Source: Frigoribacterium sp. MEB024
Lineage (GTDB): Bacteria > Actinomycetota > Actinomycetes > Actinomycetales > Microbacteriaceae
NCBI RefSeq assembly: GCF_000878135.1
Contig: NZ_JXQZ01000032.1
Span: forward strand, 124,001 to 188,000
Direction: 5' to 3'
DNA: 64,000 nt
Shown here: positions 34,730 to 44,238 of the stretch, in pieces
How the letters are laid out: every line of letters begins with the position of its first letter
Position numbering within the stretch: position 1 is the stretch's first letter
Position numbers and translations under genes: made by a program
The notes under the pieces: model-generated
What the model was told of the DNA's origin: nothing
The model's input: the letters and a program-made list of their open reading frames with translations, nothing else
The model's database searches: none

Positions 34730-35257
34730 ATGGCCAACCCGCTGCGCAAGACGATGGTCTACCTGGGCCTCGCCGACGAAGAGCTCGAGTACGACGAGCA
34801 GCCCCACGAGCGAGCGCAGCCCCAGCAGTCGTCGCGACCGCAGGCGGCCGCACAGGCTCCGACCCCCGTCGCCCCGGTCCATTCGGCTCCCACTGCCGCC
34901 CCCGCGCCCACCCGCGCCCCCGTGACGCCCCTGCGTCGCTCCTCGCCCCCCAAGAACACGGTGCCCCACGACATGAACGAGATCCTGACGGTCCACCCCC
35001 GCGAGTACAAGGACGCCCAGGCGATCGCCGAGAGCTTCCGCGACGGCATCCCCGTGATCATCAACCTGTCCCAGATGACCGAGGCGGACGCCCGTCGTCT
35101 GGTCGACTTCGCGAGCGGACTCTCGCAGGGGCTGTACGGCAAGATCGAGCGCGTGACCAACAAGGTCTTCTTGTTGTCCCCCGCGCACATCGCGGTGAGC
35201 GGCGAGCAGGCTGAGGTAGAGTCCGACATCGAAGCGTCGTTCTTCGCCCAGTCGTGA
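34730..35257 (+). CDS. sepF: Cell division protein SepF
   Basis: A 175-residue membrane-tethering protein that anchors FtsZ. The N-terminal amphipathic start '[20 protein letters not shown]' binds membrane, a Pro/Ala/Gln-rich linker follows (about 22-80), and the C-terminal SepF domain begins '[20 protein letters not shown]'. It binds the FtsZ C-terminal peptide and replaces FtsA, absent from this lineage. ATG 34730 has CGGAGGAA upstream, 37 bp after yggS. Confidence 0.94.
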   Translation: MANPLRKTMVYLGLADEELEYDEQPHERAQPQQSSRPQAAAQAPTPVAPVHSAPTAAPAPTRAPVTPLRRSSPPKNTVPHDMNEILTVHPREYKDAQAIAESFRDGIPVIINLSQMTEADARRLVDFASGLSQGLYGKIERVTNKVFLLSPAHIAVSGEQAEVESDIEASFFAQS

Positions 35258-35350
35258 CGAGTCCGTCGTCGCGGCTCCTCCGCGTCGACGTGACGACCTG
35301 CCCGTCCGCGAGTCCCCTCGCGCCGACTCGTGTGAGCTGATGACCCCCCG

Positions 35351-35653
35351 ATGATCACTTACCTGATCGCCACGATCGCCTACTACGTACTGCTGATCTT
35401 CTTCTTGCTCATGTGGGCACGCTTCGTGCTCGACCTGGCGCAGTCGTTCAGCCGTGGCTGGCGACCCAAGGGGCCCGTCCTCGTGTTGGCCGAGGTGGCG
35501 TACACCGTGACCGACCCACCCATCCGTCGCGTACGCAAGATCCTGCCGCCCGTACGACTCGGCTCGGTCGCACTCGACTTCGGCTGGAGCATCATCATGC
35601 TGGCCGTGATCATCCTGATGAGCGTCGCCTCCGGGCTCCGCACATTCGGCTGA
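35351..35653 (+). CDS. YggT-family membrane protein
   Basis: A 100-residue protein with two membrane segments: one near the N-terminus ('LIATIAYYVLLIFFLLMWAR') and one at the C-terminus ('SIIMLAVIILMSVASGLR'), with the conserved 'YTVTDPPIRRVRKILPP' between them. YggT proteins are linked to division and osmotic tolerance; the mechanism is uncertain. Position between sepF and divIVA matches mycobacteria (Rv2146c). Confidence 0.88.
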   Translation: MITYLIATIAYYVLLIFFLLMWARFVLDLAQSFSRGWRPKGPVLVLAEVAYTVTDPPIRRVRKILPPVRLGSVALDFGWSIIMLAVIILMSVASGLRTFG

Positions 35654-35677
35654 CCACGCCGTCGGCGAGTGACAGGG

Positions 35678-35683
35678 TAGGCT
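35678..35683 (+). promoter_or_regulatory. Candidate -10 box for divIVA
   Basis: TAGGCT fits TANNNT and lies 115 nt before the divIVA ATG in the 145-bp gap after yggT. No convincing -35; the leader would be about 110 nt. Confidence 0.3.
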
Positions 35684-35798
35684 CACTGCAGCGCCTGAAC
35701 GGCACGACCCCGGCCCGACCGGGTCCCGTTCCTCTACGGTGTAGAAGAACGACACAGACCACGATCACACGATCCAACAGATGCACGAGGTGACGGCA

Positions 35799-36575
35799 AT
35801 GGCTTTGACGCCGGAAGACGTAGTCAACAAGCGGTTCCAGCCGACGAAGTTCCGCGAGGGATACGACCAGGACGAGGTCGACGACTTCCTCGACGAGGTC
35901 GTCGCCGAGCTGCGACGTCTCAACCAGGAGAACGACGAGTTGCGTCAGCGCCTCTCGTCGGGCGAGTCCGCCCCCGCGACGCAGGCGGCCCCCGTGTCGG
36001 CCCCGGTGGCCAGCGCACCGGCTCCCGCGTCGGCACCGGCGCCCGCCTCGGCTCCCGAGGCCGTCGAGCCCGAGCCGGTCGTCGAGCCCGAGCCCGTCGT
36101 CGCGGCCCCCGCCGCGGTGGCGTCCGCCCCCGCCTACTCCGCCCCGGCCGTGTCCGAGGCCGACGAGACCAGCAGCACCAACAGCTTGCTGCAGCTCGCT
36201 CGCCGTCTGCACGAAGAGCACGTCCGCGAGGGTGTCGAGAAGCGTGACGCTCTCATCGCCGAAGGCCACGCCACCGCCGCACGTCTCGTGTCAGAGGCCG
36301 AGGCTCGTCAGCGCGAGGTCGTCGCCGAGGCCGAGACGAAGTCGCGTGACATCGTCGGTGCCGCCGAGACCCAGCAGCGCGAGATCCTCGACCGACTGAA
36401 CACCGAGCGCTCGAGCGTCGAGCGTCGCATCGACGACCTGCGGTCGTTCGAGCGTGACTACCGCTCGAAGCTCAAGAGCTACATCGAGGGTCAGCTGCAC
36501 GAGCTCGACGGCGAAGGCACCGGCGAGGCCTCGCGCCCCACTCCCGCCAGCGCCCAGGGCTTCGGCTCGAACTAA
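35799..36575 (+). CDS. divIVA: DivIVA / Wag31 polar growth scaffold
   Basis: A 258-residue coiled-coil protein that marks curved membrane at poles and septa and recruits wall synthesis. The N-terminal 'LTPEDVVNKRFQPTKFREGY' and 'QDEVDDFLDEVVAELRRL' form the membrane-binding domain and first coiled coil; a Pro/Ala/Glu linker (about 60-130) separates it from a long C-terminal coiled coil rich in Glu/Arg ('EAETKSRDIVGAAETQQREI'). ATG 35799 is preceded by CGAGG. The linker is a probable site of Thr phosphorylation by PASTA kinases, as in Wag31; inference. Confidence 0.95.
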   Translation: MALTPEDVVNKRFQPTKFREGYDQDEVDDFLDEVVAELRRLNQENDELRQRLSSGESAPATQAAPVSAPVASAPAPASAPAPASAPEAVEPEPVVEPEPVVAAPAAVASAPAYSAPAVSEADETSSTNSLLQLARRLHEEHVREGVEKRDALIAEGHATAARLVSEAEARQREVVAEAETKSRDIVGAAETQQREILDRLNTERSSVERRIDDLRSFERDYRSKLKSYIEGQLHELDGEGTGEASRPTPASAQGFGSN

Positions 36576-36579
36576 GGTC

Positions 36580-37251
36580 TTGTCGAGCGACAAGCCCACC
36601 ACGAAGGCCAGCGTCCGCGTTCTCGCGACGCTGGCCTTCGTCGCGGTCGTGGCCTACGGCCTCGACCAGGGCACCAAACTACTGGTCACCCGCACCCTCG
36701 TCGAAGGCGGTTCCGTCGACGTCGTCGGCGAGTTCTTCCAACTGCACTTCGTCAAGAACCCCGGTGCCGCCTTCTCGTTCGCCAGCGGCTCGACGTGGAT
36801 CTTCTCGATCGCGGCTGCCGGTGTCGCCGTCGCGATCCTGATCGTGGCCCGGCGCATCCGGTCCCTGGCCTGGTCGATCATGCTGGGCATGCTGCTCGGC
36901 GGCACCCTCGGCAACCTGACCGATCGCCTGCTCCGAGAGCCCTCCTTCGGGCAGGGGCACGTGATCGACTTCATCTACTTCCCGTCCCTGCTGCCGGCCA
37001 TCTTCAACGTGGCGGACGTCTTCATCGTCTCGAGCATGGGGTTGCTCCTCCTGCTCACGGTGCTGGGCATCGGACTCGACGGGACGCGCACGCCGAGCTC
37101 GACGAAGGCTCGGCGTTCGGCCGAGGACGGGCACGACTCGGGTTCGTCGGTGGCCGATCCGGCGCCGGACGGCCGGCCGGCGGCTGCCGACGGTGAGCCG
37201 AGCGCTCCTGCCGACACCGCGCCTCCTGCCGACCGCCGGGGCACCTCGTGA
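36580..37251 (+). CDS. lspA: Lipoprotein signal peptidase with disordered C-terminal tail
   Basis: A 223-residue type II signal peptidase that cleaves prolipoproteins after lipidation. Four membrane segments are visible; the catalytic Asp residues are in '[12 protein letters not shown]' and 'FNVADVFIV', with '[10 protein letters not shown]' as the third conserved block. The C-terminal 60 residues (Ser/Ala/Pro/Asp-rich) extend beyond the family length. No ATG or GTG fits; TTG 36580, 5 bp after divIVA, is the only plausible start, making translational coupling likely. Its end overlaps rluD (GTGA). Confidence 0.88.
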   Translation: MSSDKPTTKASVRVLATLAFVAVVAYGLDQGTKLLVTRTLVEGGSVDVVGEFFQLHFVKNPGAAFSFASGSTWIFSIAAAGVAVAILIVARRIRSLAWSIMLGMLLGGTLGNLTDRLLREPSFGQGHVIDFIYFPSLLPAIFNVADVFIVSSMGLLLLLTVLGIGLDGTRTPSSTKARRSAEDGHDSGSSVADPAPDGRPAAADGEPSAPADTAPPADRRGTS

Positions 37252-38171
37252 GCGAGTCGCGTGCCCTCCCGGTGCCCGACGGGCTCGCCGGCGAACGTGT
37301 CGACGCGGCCCTGGCGAAGTTGCTCGGATTCAGCCGCACCTTCGCGGCCGAGGTCGCGGCCTCGGGCGGGGTGACGCTCGACGGTCGCACCGTCGGCAAG
37401 TCGGACCGGCTCGAGGCCGGTGCGTGGCTCGACGTCACGTGGTCACCGCGCGAGGCCCCCGCCGTGGTCGCCGTCGACGTACCGGGCATGGCGGTCGTGC
37501 ACGACGACGACGAGATCGTGGTCGTCGACAAGCCCGTCGGCGTCGCTGCTCACCCATCGGTGGGGTGGACCGGCCCGACCGTGCTCGGCGGGCTCGCCGC
37601 CGCGGGCTTCACCGTGTCGACGTCGGGTGCCTCCGAACGTGCCGGCATCGTGCACCGCCTCGACGTCGGCACCAGTGGACTCATGGTCGTGGCCAAGACC
37701 GAGCGGGCCTACACGCTGCTCAAGCAGGCGTTCCGTGAGCGGACCGTCGAGAAGATCTACAACGCGGTGGTACAGGGCCACCCCGACCCGTTGACCGGAA
37801 CGGTCGATGCGCCCATCGGGCGCCACCCGTCGTCCGATTGGAAGTTCGCGGTGGTCGTCGACGGCAAACCGTCGGTCACGCACTACGAGACGGTCGAGGC
37901 GTTCCCGTCGGCCTCCTTGCTCGAGATCCACCTCGAGACGGGGCGGACCCACCAGATCCGCGTCCACATGGCGGCCCAGCGACACCCCTGCGTCGGTGAC
38001 GCGACCTACGGCGCCGACCCCACTCTCTCGGCGACCCTCGGTCTCACACGTCAGTGGCTGCATGCGGTGCAGCTCGGTTTCCGACACCCCGGGACGGGTG
38101 AGCCGGTGGTCTACCGGTCGACCTACCCCGCCGACCTGCAGCACGCTCTCGATGTCCTCCGTCGGAGTTAG
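37248..38171 (+). CDS. RluD-family 23S rRNA pseudouridine synthase
   Basis: A 307-residue RluA/RluD-type enzyme. An N-terminal S4-like domain ('[20 protein letters not shown]') precedes the catalytic domain with the signature '[16 protein letters not shown]', in which Asp is the nucleophile, and '[15 protein letters not shown]'. It isomerises uridines in rRNA; the target site cannot be fixed from sequence. GTG 37248 overlaps lspA. Its TAG stop is the start of a TAGGCT box that precedes dnaE. Confidence 0.92.
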   Translation: MSESRALPVPDGLAGERVDAALAKLLGFSRTFAAEVAASGGVTLDGRTVGKSDRLEAGAWLDVTWSPREAPAVVAVDVPGMAVVHDDDEIVVVDKPVGVAAHPSVGWTGPTVLGGLAAAGFTVSTSGASERAGIVHRLDVGTSGLMVVAKTERAYTLLKQAFRERTVEKIYNAVVQGHPDPLTGTVDAPIGRHPSSDWKFAVVVDGKPSVTHYETVEAFPSASLLEIHLETGRTHQIRVHMAAQRHPCVGDATYGADPTLSATLGLTRQWLHAVQLGFRHPGTGEPVVYRSTYPADLQHALDVLRRS

Positions 38172-38174
38172 GCT
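38169..38174 (+). promoter_or_regulatory. -10-like box embedded in the rluD stop codon, upstream of dnaE
   Basis: TAGGCT begins with the TAG stop of the pseudouridine synthase gene and lies 41 nt before dnaE GTG 38216, whose ribosome site is GACGAGGA (38203-38210). Confidence 0.4.
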
Positions 38175-38215
38175 GTTCCCCTAGTCGCCAGATCCACCAC
38201 CAGACGAGGAGCCCC

Positions 38216-41200
38216 GTGGCCTCGAGCAAAGACTCATTCGTCCATCTGCACGTGCACAGCGAGTACTCGATGCTCGACGGTGCGGCTCGGGTCAAACCGC
38301 TGGTCACCGAGGCGGCGGCGCAGGGAATGCCCGCGGTGGCGGTCACCGACCACGGCAACGTGTTCGGCGCGTACGACTTCTGGAAGACCGCGACCGAGGC
38401 GGGCGTCAAGCCCATCATCGGCACCGAGGCCTACATCACACCGGGGACGCACCGGGGTGACAAGACGCGCGTGCGGTGGGGTGACGGCGGACGCGACGAC
38501 GTGTCGGGCTCCGGTGCGTACACGCACATGACGCTGCTGTCCGAGAACACCACGGGCATGCACAACCTGTTCCGCCTCTCGTCCCGGGCATCGCTCGAGG
38601 GCTACTACTTCAAGCCCCGCATGGACCGCGAGCTGCTGTCGCAGTACTCCGAGGGCCTCATCGCCACGACCGGCTGCCCGAGCGGCGAGGTGCAGACCCG
38701 CCTGCGGCTCGGCCAGTACGACGAGGCGCTCAAGGCGGCTTCCGACTTCCGTGACATCTTCGGCCGCGAGAACTACTTCGCCGAGATCATGGACCACGGG
38801 CTGGGCATCGAGCGGCAGATCATGGGTGACCTGCTGCGCCTGGCGAAAGACCTCGACCTTCCGCTGGTCGCGACGAACGACCTCCACTACACGCACGAGC
38901 ACGACGCCACCAGCCACGCGGCGCTCCTCTGCGTCCAGTCCGGCTCGACGCTGAACGACCCGAACCGCTTCAAGTTCGACGCCGACGAGTTCTACCTGAA
39001 GTCGGCACAGCAGATGCGACACCTGTTCCGCGACCATCCTGAGGCGTGCGACAACACCCTGCTCATCGCCGAGCGGTGCGACGTGCAGTTCAACACCTCG
39101 GCCAACTACATGCCCCGGTACCCGGTGCCCGAAGGCGAGACCGAAGAGACCTGGTTCATCAAAGAGGTCGAGAAGGGACTCGTGTACCGCTACCCGGCGG
39201 GAATCCCCGACGAGGTGCGCAAGCAGGCCGAGTACGAGATCGGCGTCATCACCGGCATGGGTTTCCCCGGCTACTTCCTCGTGGTCGCAGACTTCATCAA
39301 CTGGTCGAAGGAGAACGGCATCCGGGTCGGGCCGGGCCGTGGCTCCGGTGCGGGCTCGATGGCCGCCTACGCCATGCGGATCACCGACCTCGATCCGCTG
39401 CGCCACGGTCTCATCTTCGAGCGGTTCCTCAACCCCGACCGCGTCTCCATGCCCGACTTCGACGTCGACTTCGACGACCGTCGTCGCGGCGAGGTGATCC
39501 AGTACGTCACCGAGAAGTACGGCGACGAGCGTGTCGCGCAGATCGTCACGTACGGCACCATCAAGGCGAAGCAGGCCTTGAAAGACAGCTCTCGAGTGCT
39601 CGGGTTCCCCTTCGGCATGGGTGAGAAGCTCACCAAGGCCATGCCCCCGGCCGTGATGGGCAAGGACATCCCTCTCACGGGCATCTTCGACAAGCAGCAC
39701 GAGCGCTACAAAGAGGCCGGCGACATCCGGACCGTCGTCGAGTCCGACCCCGAGGCCAAGACCGTCTTCGACACGGCGCTCGGCCTCGAGGGGCTGAAAC
39801 GCCAGTGGGGTGTGCACGCCGCCGGCGTCATCATGTCGAGCGATCCGCTCATCGACATCATCCCGATCATGAAGCGCGAGCAAGACGGTCAGATCGTCAC
39901 GCAGTTCGACTACCCGGCCTGCGAGTCCCTGGGCCTCATCAAGATGGACTTCCTGGGGTTGCGAAACCTCACGATCATCAACGACGCCCTCGACAACATC
40001 AAGACGAACCGAGGCTTCGACCTCGTGCTCGAAGACCTCGAGCTCGACGACCGGGGCGCGTACGAACTGCTCGGGCGCGGCGACACCCTCGGGGTGTTCC
40101 AACTCGACGGCGGGCCCATGCGTGGGCTCCTCCGGCTGATGAAGCCCGACAACTTCGAAGACATCTCCGCCGTCATCGCGCTCTACCGACCGGGCCCCAT
40201 GGGCGCCAACTCGCACACGAACTACGCCTTGCGGAAGAACGGCGCGCAAGACATCACCCCGATCCATCCCGAGCTGGAAGAGCCGCTCAAAGAGATCCTG
40301 TCGACCAGCTACGGCCTGATCATCTACCAAGAGCAGGTCATGGCCATCGCGCAGAAGGTGGCCGGCTTCTCGTTGGGCCAGGCCGACATCCTCCGACGCG
40401 CCATGGGCAAGAAGAAGAAGTCCGAGCTCGACAAGCAGTACGCCGGGTTCGAGAAGGGCATGTTCGACAATGGTTTCTCGCCCGATGCCGTGAAGATGCT
40501 CTGGGACATCCTGTTGCCCTTCTCCGACTACGCCTTCAACAAGGCGCACTCGGCGGCGTACGGCGTGGTGTCGTACTGGACGGCCTACCTCAAGGCCCAC
40601 TACCCGGCCGAGTACATGGCCGCCCTGCTCACCAGCACCGGGGACTCCCGCGACAAGCTGGGCCTCTACCTCAACGAGTGCCGCCGCATGGGAATCAAGG
40701 TGCTGCCGCCCGACGTCAACGAATCGATCGGGTTCTTCGCGGCCGTCGGCGACGACATCCGTTTCGGCATGGGTGCCGTGCGCAACGTCGGCTTCAACGT
40801 GGTCGATCACGTGATCGCGGCGCGCAAGAAAGAGGGTGCGTTCACCTCGTTCCACGACTTCCTGCGCAAGGTGCCGCTCCCCGTGGCGAACAAGCGGACG
40901 GTCGAGTCGCTCGTCAAGGCAGGAGCATTCGACTCGCTGGGGTCCACACGGCGTGCTCTCGTCGAGATCCACGAGTCCGCCGTCGAGGCCGCGGTCAGCG
41001 AGAAGCGGGCCGAGGCGAACGGGCAGGTCGGCTTCGACTTCGACTCCTTGTGGGACGAGCCGCAGGACGTCCAGCACGTGCCCGAACGTCCCGAGTGGTC
41101 GAAGCGAGACAAACTGGCGTTCGAGCGCGACATGCTGGGCCTCTACGTCTCCGACCACCCGCTCGCGGGCCTCGAGCTACCCCTGGCGAAGCACGCGCAG

Positions 41201-41734
41201 ACGACGGTCACCGACATCCTGGCGAGCGACCCCGCGACGATCGACGGCGAGACGGTGACGATCGCAGGCCTCATCACCAGCGTGCAGCACCGCGTGGCTC
41301 GCAACTCGGGCAATCCCTACGGCATCATCACCGTCGAGGACTTCGGGGGCGAGATCTCGGCCATGTTCCTCGGCAAGACCTACCAAGAGTTCGGTCCGTC
41401 GCTCGTCGGTGACTCCATCGTCGTGCTCAAGGGCCGGGTGAGCGTCCGCGACGACGGCATGAACATGCACGCCGCGAGCATGTTCATGCCCGACCTGGGC
41501 GTCGGCGTGAACCACGGGCCGTTGCTCCTGCAGATGCCCGAGCATCGGGCCACGCACGACACGGTCACCGAGCTGGCGGCGGTGCTCGGCCGTCACTCCG
41601 GCGGCACCGAGGTCCGCCTCCGACTCGTCAAGGGCGAGGCCGCCCGCGTGTTCGAGATCCCCATGCCGGTCGACGTCACGGCCGACCTGTTCGGCGAACT
41701 GAAGAGTCTGTTGGGTCCCGGCTGCCTCGTCTGA
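38216..41734 (+). CDS. dnaE: DNA polymerase III alpha subunit
   Basis: A 1172-residue replicative polymerase (DnaE1 type). The N-terminal PHP domain begins 'FVHLHVHSEYSMLDGAARV' and keeps His/Asp metal residues; the catalytic Asp triad is in 'MPDFDVDFDDRRRGEV' (residues about 411-420); 'GPGRGSGAGSMAAYAMRITD' is the nucleotide-binding region. A C-terminal OB-fold ('VTIAGLITSVQHRVA') and tail close it. There is no intein and length is normal, so it is the main replicase rather than an error-prone DnaE2. GTG 38216 has GACGAGGA. Confidence 0.97.
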   Translation: MASSKDSFVHLHVHSEYSMLDGAARVKPLVTEAAAQGMPAVAVTDHGNVFGAYDFWKTATEAGVKPIIGTEAYITPGTHRGDKTRVRWGDGGRDDVSGSGAYTHMTLLSENTTGMHNLFRLSSRASLEGYYFKPRMDRELLSQYSEGLIATTGCPSGEVQTRLRLGQYDEALKAASDFRDIFGRENYFAEIMDHGLGIERQIMGDLLRLAKDLDLPLVATNDLHYTHEHDATSHAALLCVQSGSTLNDPNRFKFDADEFYLKSAQQMRHLFRDHPEACDNTLLIAERCDVQFNTSANYMPRYPVPEGETEETWFIKEVEKGLVYRYPAGIPDEVRKQAEYEIGVITGMGFPGYFLVVADFINWSKENGIRVGPGRGSGAGSMAAYAMRITDLDPLRHGLIFERFLNPDRVSMPDFDVDFDDRRRGEVIQYVTEKYGDERVAQIVTYGTIKAKQALKDSSRVLGFPFGMGEKLTKAMPPAVMGKDIPLTGIFDKQHERYKEAGDIRTVVESDPEAKTVFDTALGLEGLKRQWGVHAAGVIMSSDPLIDIIPIMKREQDGQIVTQFDYPACESLGLIKMDFLGLRNLTIINDALDNIKTNRGFDLVLEDLELDDRGAYELLGRGDTLGVFQLDGGPMRGLLRLMKPDNFEDISAVIALYRPGPMGANSHTNYALRKNGAQDITPIHPELEEPLKEILSTSYGLIIYQEQVMAIAQKVAGFSLGQADILRRAMGKKKKSELDKQYAGFEKGMFDNGFSPDAVKMLWDILLPFSDYAFNKAHSAAYGVVSYWTAYLKAHYPAEYMAALLTSTGDSRDKLGLYLNECRRMGIKVLPPDVNESIGFFAAVGDDIRFGMGAVRNVGFNVVDHVIAARKKEGAFTSFHDFLRKVPLPVANKRTVESLVKAGAFDSLGSTRRALVEIHESAVEAAVSEKRAEANGQVGFDFDSLWDEPQDVQHVPERPEWSKRDKLAFERDMLGLYVSDHPLAGLELPLAKHAQTTVTDILASDPATIDGETVTIAGLITSVQHRVARNSGNPYGIITVEDFGGEISAMFLGKTYQEFGPSLVGDSIVVLKGRVSVRDDGMNMHAASMFMPDLGVGVNHGPLLLQMPEHRATHDTVTELAAVLGRHSGGTEVRLRLVKGEAARVFEIPMPVDVTADLFGELKSLLGPGCLV

Positions 41735-41809
41735 GGTGGCCGGCACCCGGCCCGGCTGAGTCGGGTCAGGTGTTCGGCACCCACCTGTCGACGCGAGGTG
41801 AGCCCGGTG

Positions 41810-42328
41810 TCAGCCCTCGAGGTGCACGGGTCTCAGGTAGCGGCGGTCGTGGTACAGCAAGGCGTCGTCGTCCTCGCCCACGCCGCCCGTCCCGATGCGC
41901 ACGACCACGACGGCGTTGCCGTGGACGGGTAGCCGCTCGATGATCGTCCCGGTCATCCACGCGGTGACGCCCGTCAGCAGCGGCACCCCGTTCGGCCCGT
42001 CGGTCCAGTGGTCACCGGCGAAGCGCTCGGCGGCGGGACCCGCCATGCGGTGGGCGAGGTCCCGGTTCCGTAGGCCGAGCAGGTGCACGATCACCTGGTC
42101 CGTCTCCGTGAGGGCAGGCCATGAACTCGCCGTCCTGGCCATGTTGAAGGTCGCGAGCGGCGGCACGGCGGCCAGGGACGCCAGCGACGTGGCCGTGAAC
42201 CCGACCGGGGTGCCTTCGCCGTCACGCGCCGTCACGATCGCGACGCCGGCGGCGTGGCGTCGGAAGGCGTCCTTGAACGCCTCGAGGGAGCCGTCGGGCC
42301 GCGAAGTCGTCGCGTTGTCGTCCGTCAT
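41810..42328 (-). CDS. Flavin reductase family protein (FMN-binding)
   Basis: A 172-residue split-barrel flavoprotein of the DIM6/NTAB family. 'FRRHAAGVAIVTA' near the N-terminus, 'VGFTATSLASLAAVPPLATF' and 'FAGDHWTDGPNGVPLLTG' match the FMN reductase domain that reduces FMN with NAD(P)H, usually to supply a monooxygenase. No partner monooxygenase is nearby. ATG 42328 lies only 33 bp from the divergent hisD start, so the promoters overlap. It is convergent with dnaE; the 75-bp gap holds only a weak AGGTG/CACCT hairpin. Confidence 0.87.
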   Translation of the reverse strand: MTDDNATTSRPDGSLEAFKDAFRRHAAGVAIVTARDGEGTPVGFTATSLASLAAVPPLATFNMARTASSWPALTETDQVIVHLLGLRNRDLAHRMAGPAAERFAGDHWTDGPNGVPLLTGVTAWMTGTIIERLPVHGNAVVVVRIGTGGVGEDDDALLYHDRRYLRPVHLEG

Positions 42329-42346
42329 GCTCCCGACCCTACTGAC

Positions 42347-42352
42347 TAGGCT
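42347..42352 (+). promoter_or_regulatory. -10 box of hisD, leaderless arrangement
   Basis: TAGGCT ends 9 nt before hisD ATG 42362; no ribosome-binding site is present, so the transcript probably starts at or next to the ATG. Confidence 0.55.
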
Positions 42353-42361
42353 GGACGGGCC

Positions 42362-43672
42362 ATGATCCAGACCACAGATCTGCGCGGTCTCGCGCCGACC
42401 CACGCCCAGCTGCTCGACCTCGTCCCGCGGTCCCACGCCGACGTCGGGGCCGCGACGGACGCCGCCCGGCGTCTCGTCGACGACGTCCGCGAGCGGGGTG
42501 CCGCTGCCCTTCGTGATCAGGCGGCACGTTTCGACGGCGTCCGCCCCGACACCCTCCGCGTCGCGACGCAGACCATCGACGACGCCGTCGCGGCCCTCGA
42601 CCCCCTGGTCAAGGAGGCGCTGGTCGAGTCGATCGCGCGCGTCACGCAGGCCAGCCGCGCCCAGGTCCCGTCGCCGACCACGACCCGACCCGCGCCGGGC
42701 GCGGTCATCGAGCAGCGGTGGCAGCCCGTCACACGCGCCGGGGTCTACGTCCCCGGCGGCAAGGCCGTGTATCCCTCCAGCGTCGTCATGAACGTCGTCC
42801 CCGCACAGGTGGCGGGGGTGTCGTCGATCGCCCTCGTGTCGCCCGCGCAGCGCGAACACGGCGGGGGAGTCCACCCCGTCATCCTGGGTGCCGCCGGCCT
42901 GCTGGGAGTCAACGAGGTGTACGCCATCGGTGGTGCCGGGGCGATCGGTGCGCTCGCCTACGGCGTGCCCGAGCTCGAGCTCGAGCCGGTCCAGGTCATC
43001 ACGGGCCCCGGCAACAACTTCGTCGCCGCTGCGAAGCAGCTCGTGCGCGGTCGGGTCGGCATCGATTCGGTGGCCGGCGCGACCGAGATCCTCGTCATCG
43101 CCGACGATTCGGCGGACGCCACGTTGGTCGCCGTCGACCTCATCAGCCAGGCCGAGCACGACGAGGAGGCCTCGGCCGTCCTCGTGACGGACTCGGCCGC
43201 CTTCGGCGAGGCCGTCGTCGCCGAACTGACCCGGCTCGTGCCCCGCACCCTGAGCGCCGCGCGAGTCCGGACCGCCCTCTCCGGTCGCCAGTCGGCGGTG
43301 GTCCTGGTCGACGACCTCCGGCAGGCCGCCGCGTTCAGCAACGCCTACGGGCCGGAGCATCTCGAGGTGCAGACCCGCGACGACGACGCCATCCTGGCCG
43401 ACATCACCGACGCCGGCGCGATCTTCGTGGGGCCGGACACGCCCGTCAGCCTGGGTGACTACCTCGCCGGTTCGAACCACGTCCTGCCCACCAGCGGGCA
43501 ATCACGCTTCTCGTCCGGGCTCGGCGCGTTCACGTTCCTCCGACCCCAGCAGATCGTCCGATACGACGCCGAAGCCCTCGGTGTCGTGGCTGAGCGGCTC
43601 GTGGCGCTCTCGAACGCCGAGCTGCTGCCCGCCCACGGCGAGGCCGTCGCGGCCAGGCTGTCGCGCCCCTGA
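42362..43672 (+). CDS. hisD: Histidinol dehydrogenase
   Basis: A 436-residue zinc enzyme making the last two oxidations of histidine synthesis (histidinol to histidine, two NAD+). Motifs include 'VYVPGGKAVYPSSVVMNVVP', 'ITGPGNNFVAAAKQLVRG', 'IDSVAGATEILVIAD', 'AEHDEEASAVLVT' and 'GPEHLEVQTRDDD'. The rest of the his operon is not downstream here; nrdR follows instead. The promoter seems leaderless (TAGGCT 9 nt before ATG). Confidence 0.96.
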   Translation: MIQTTDLRGLAPTHAQLLDLVPRSHADVGAATDAARRLVDDVRERGAAALRDQAARFDGVRPDTLRVATQTIDDAVAALDPLVKEALVESIARVTQASRAQVPSPTTTRPAPGAVIEQRWQPVTRAGVYVPGGKAVYPSSVVMNVVPAQVAGVSSIALVSPAQREHGGGVHPVILGAAGLLGVNEVYAIGGAGAIGALAYGVPELELEPVQVITGPGNNFVAAAKQLVRGRVGIDSVAGATEILVIADDSADATLVAVDLISQAEHDEEASAVLVTDSAAFGEAVVAELTRLVPRTLSAARVRTALSGRQSAVVLVDDLRQAAAFSNAYGPEHLEVQTRDDDAILADITDAGAIFVGPDTPVSLGDYLAGSNHVLPTSGQSRFSSGLGAFTFLRPQQIVRYDAEALGVVAERLVALSNAELLPAHGEAVAARLSRP

Positions 43673-43740
43673 ACCGGGCACGGTCCCCGCGGGCGGGCAC
43701 CCGGGTGGCCCGGGCGTCCGACGTCGCCCCCGGCGTCCGA

Positions 43741-43746
43741 TAATCT
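43741..43746 (+). promoter_or_regulatory. -10 box of nrdR, leaderless arrangement
   Basis: TAATCT ends 9 nt before nrdR ATG 43756, with no ribosome-binding site between. It is close to the bacterial consensus. Confidence 0.55.
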
Positions 43747-43755
43747 GGCCGCACC

Positions 43756-44238
43756 ATGTTCTGCCCCTTCTGCCGCCACCCCGACTCCCGAGTCGTCGAT
43801 TCCCGCACCAGTGACGACGGCACGTCGATCCGTCGTCGCAGGCAGTGCCCGAACTGCGGTCGTCGGTTCAGCACGACCGAGACCGCGAGCCTCAACGTGG
43901 TGAAGCGCAACGGCGTCCTCGAACCGTTCAGTCGCGACAAGATCATCTCGGGCGTTCGCAAGGCCTGCCAGGGGCGCCCGGTGACCGACGGGGACCTCGC
44001 CGTCCTGGCGCAGAAGGTCGAGGAGGCCGTCCGGGCGAGCGGTGCGTCGCAGATCGAGGCCAACGACATCGGTCTGGCCATCCTGCCTCCGCTCCGCGAC
44101 CTCGACGAGGTGGCTTACCTGCGTTTCGCCAGCGTCTACCAGGCCTTCGACTCGCTCGAGGACTTCGAGGCCTCGATCGGTCAACTGCGCGAAGAGCACG
44201 CGTCCCGTCCCCTCCCCACCCGGTCGGCCGACGAGTGA
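43756..44238 (+). CDS. nrdR: Ribonucleotide reductase regulator NrdR
   Basis: A 160-residue zinc-finger/ATP-cone repressor of ribonucleotide reductase genes. The zinc ribbon has CxxC pairs in '[17 protein letters not shown]' and '[11 protein letters not shown]'; the ATP-cone follows ('[20 protein letters not shown]'). It senses the dATP/ATP level. No nrd gene is nearby, as expected for an unlinked regulator. pyrD overlaps its stop by 4 bp, so the two nucleotide-metabolism genes are co-transcribed. Confidence 0.96.
   Translation: MFCPFCRHPDSRVVDSRTSDDGTSIRRRRQCPNCGRRFSTTETASLNVVKRNGVLEPFSRDKIISGVRKACQGRPVTDGDLAVLAQKVEEAVRASGASQIEANDIGLAILPPLRDLDEVAYLRFASVYQAFDSLEDFEASIGQLREEHASRPLPTRSADE

Noticed and set aside
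38234-41158. 974-codon open frame antisense to dnaE
   Set aside because: It is the usual shadow of a high-GC gene: no family motif, and the opposite strand encodes a clear DNA polymerase.
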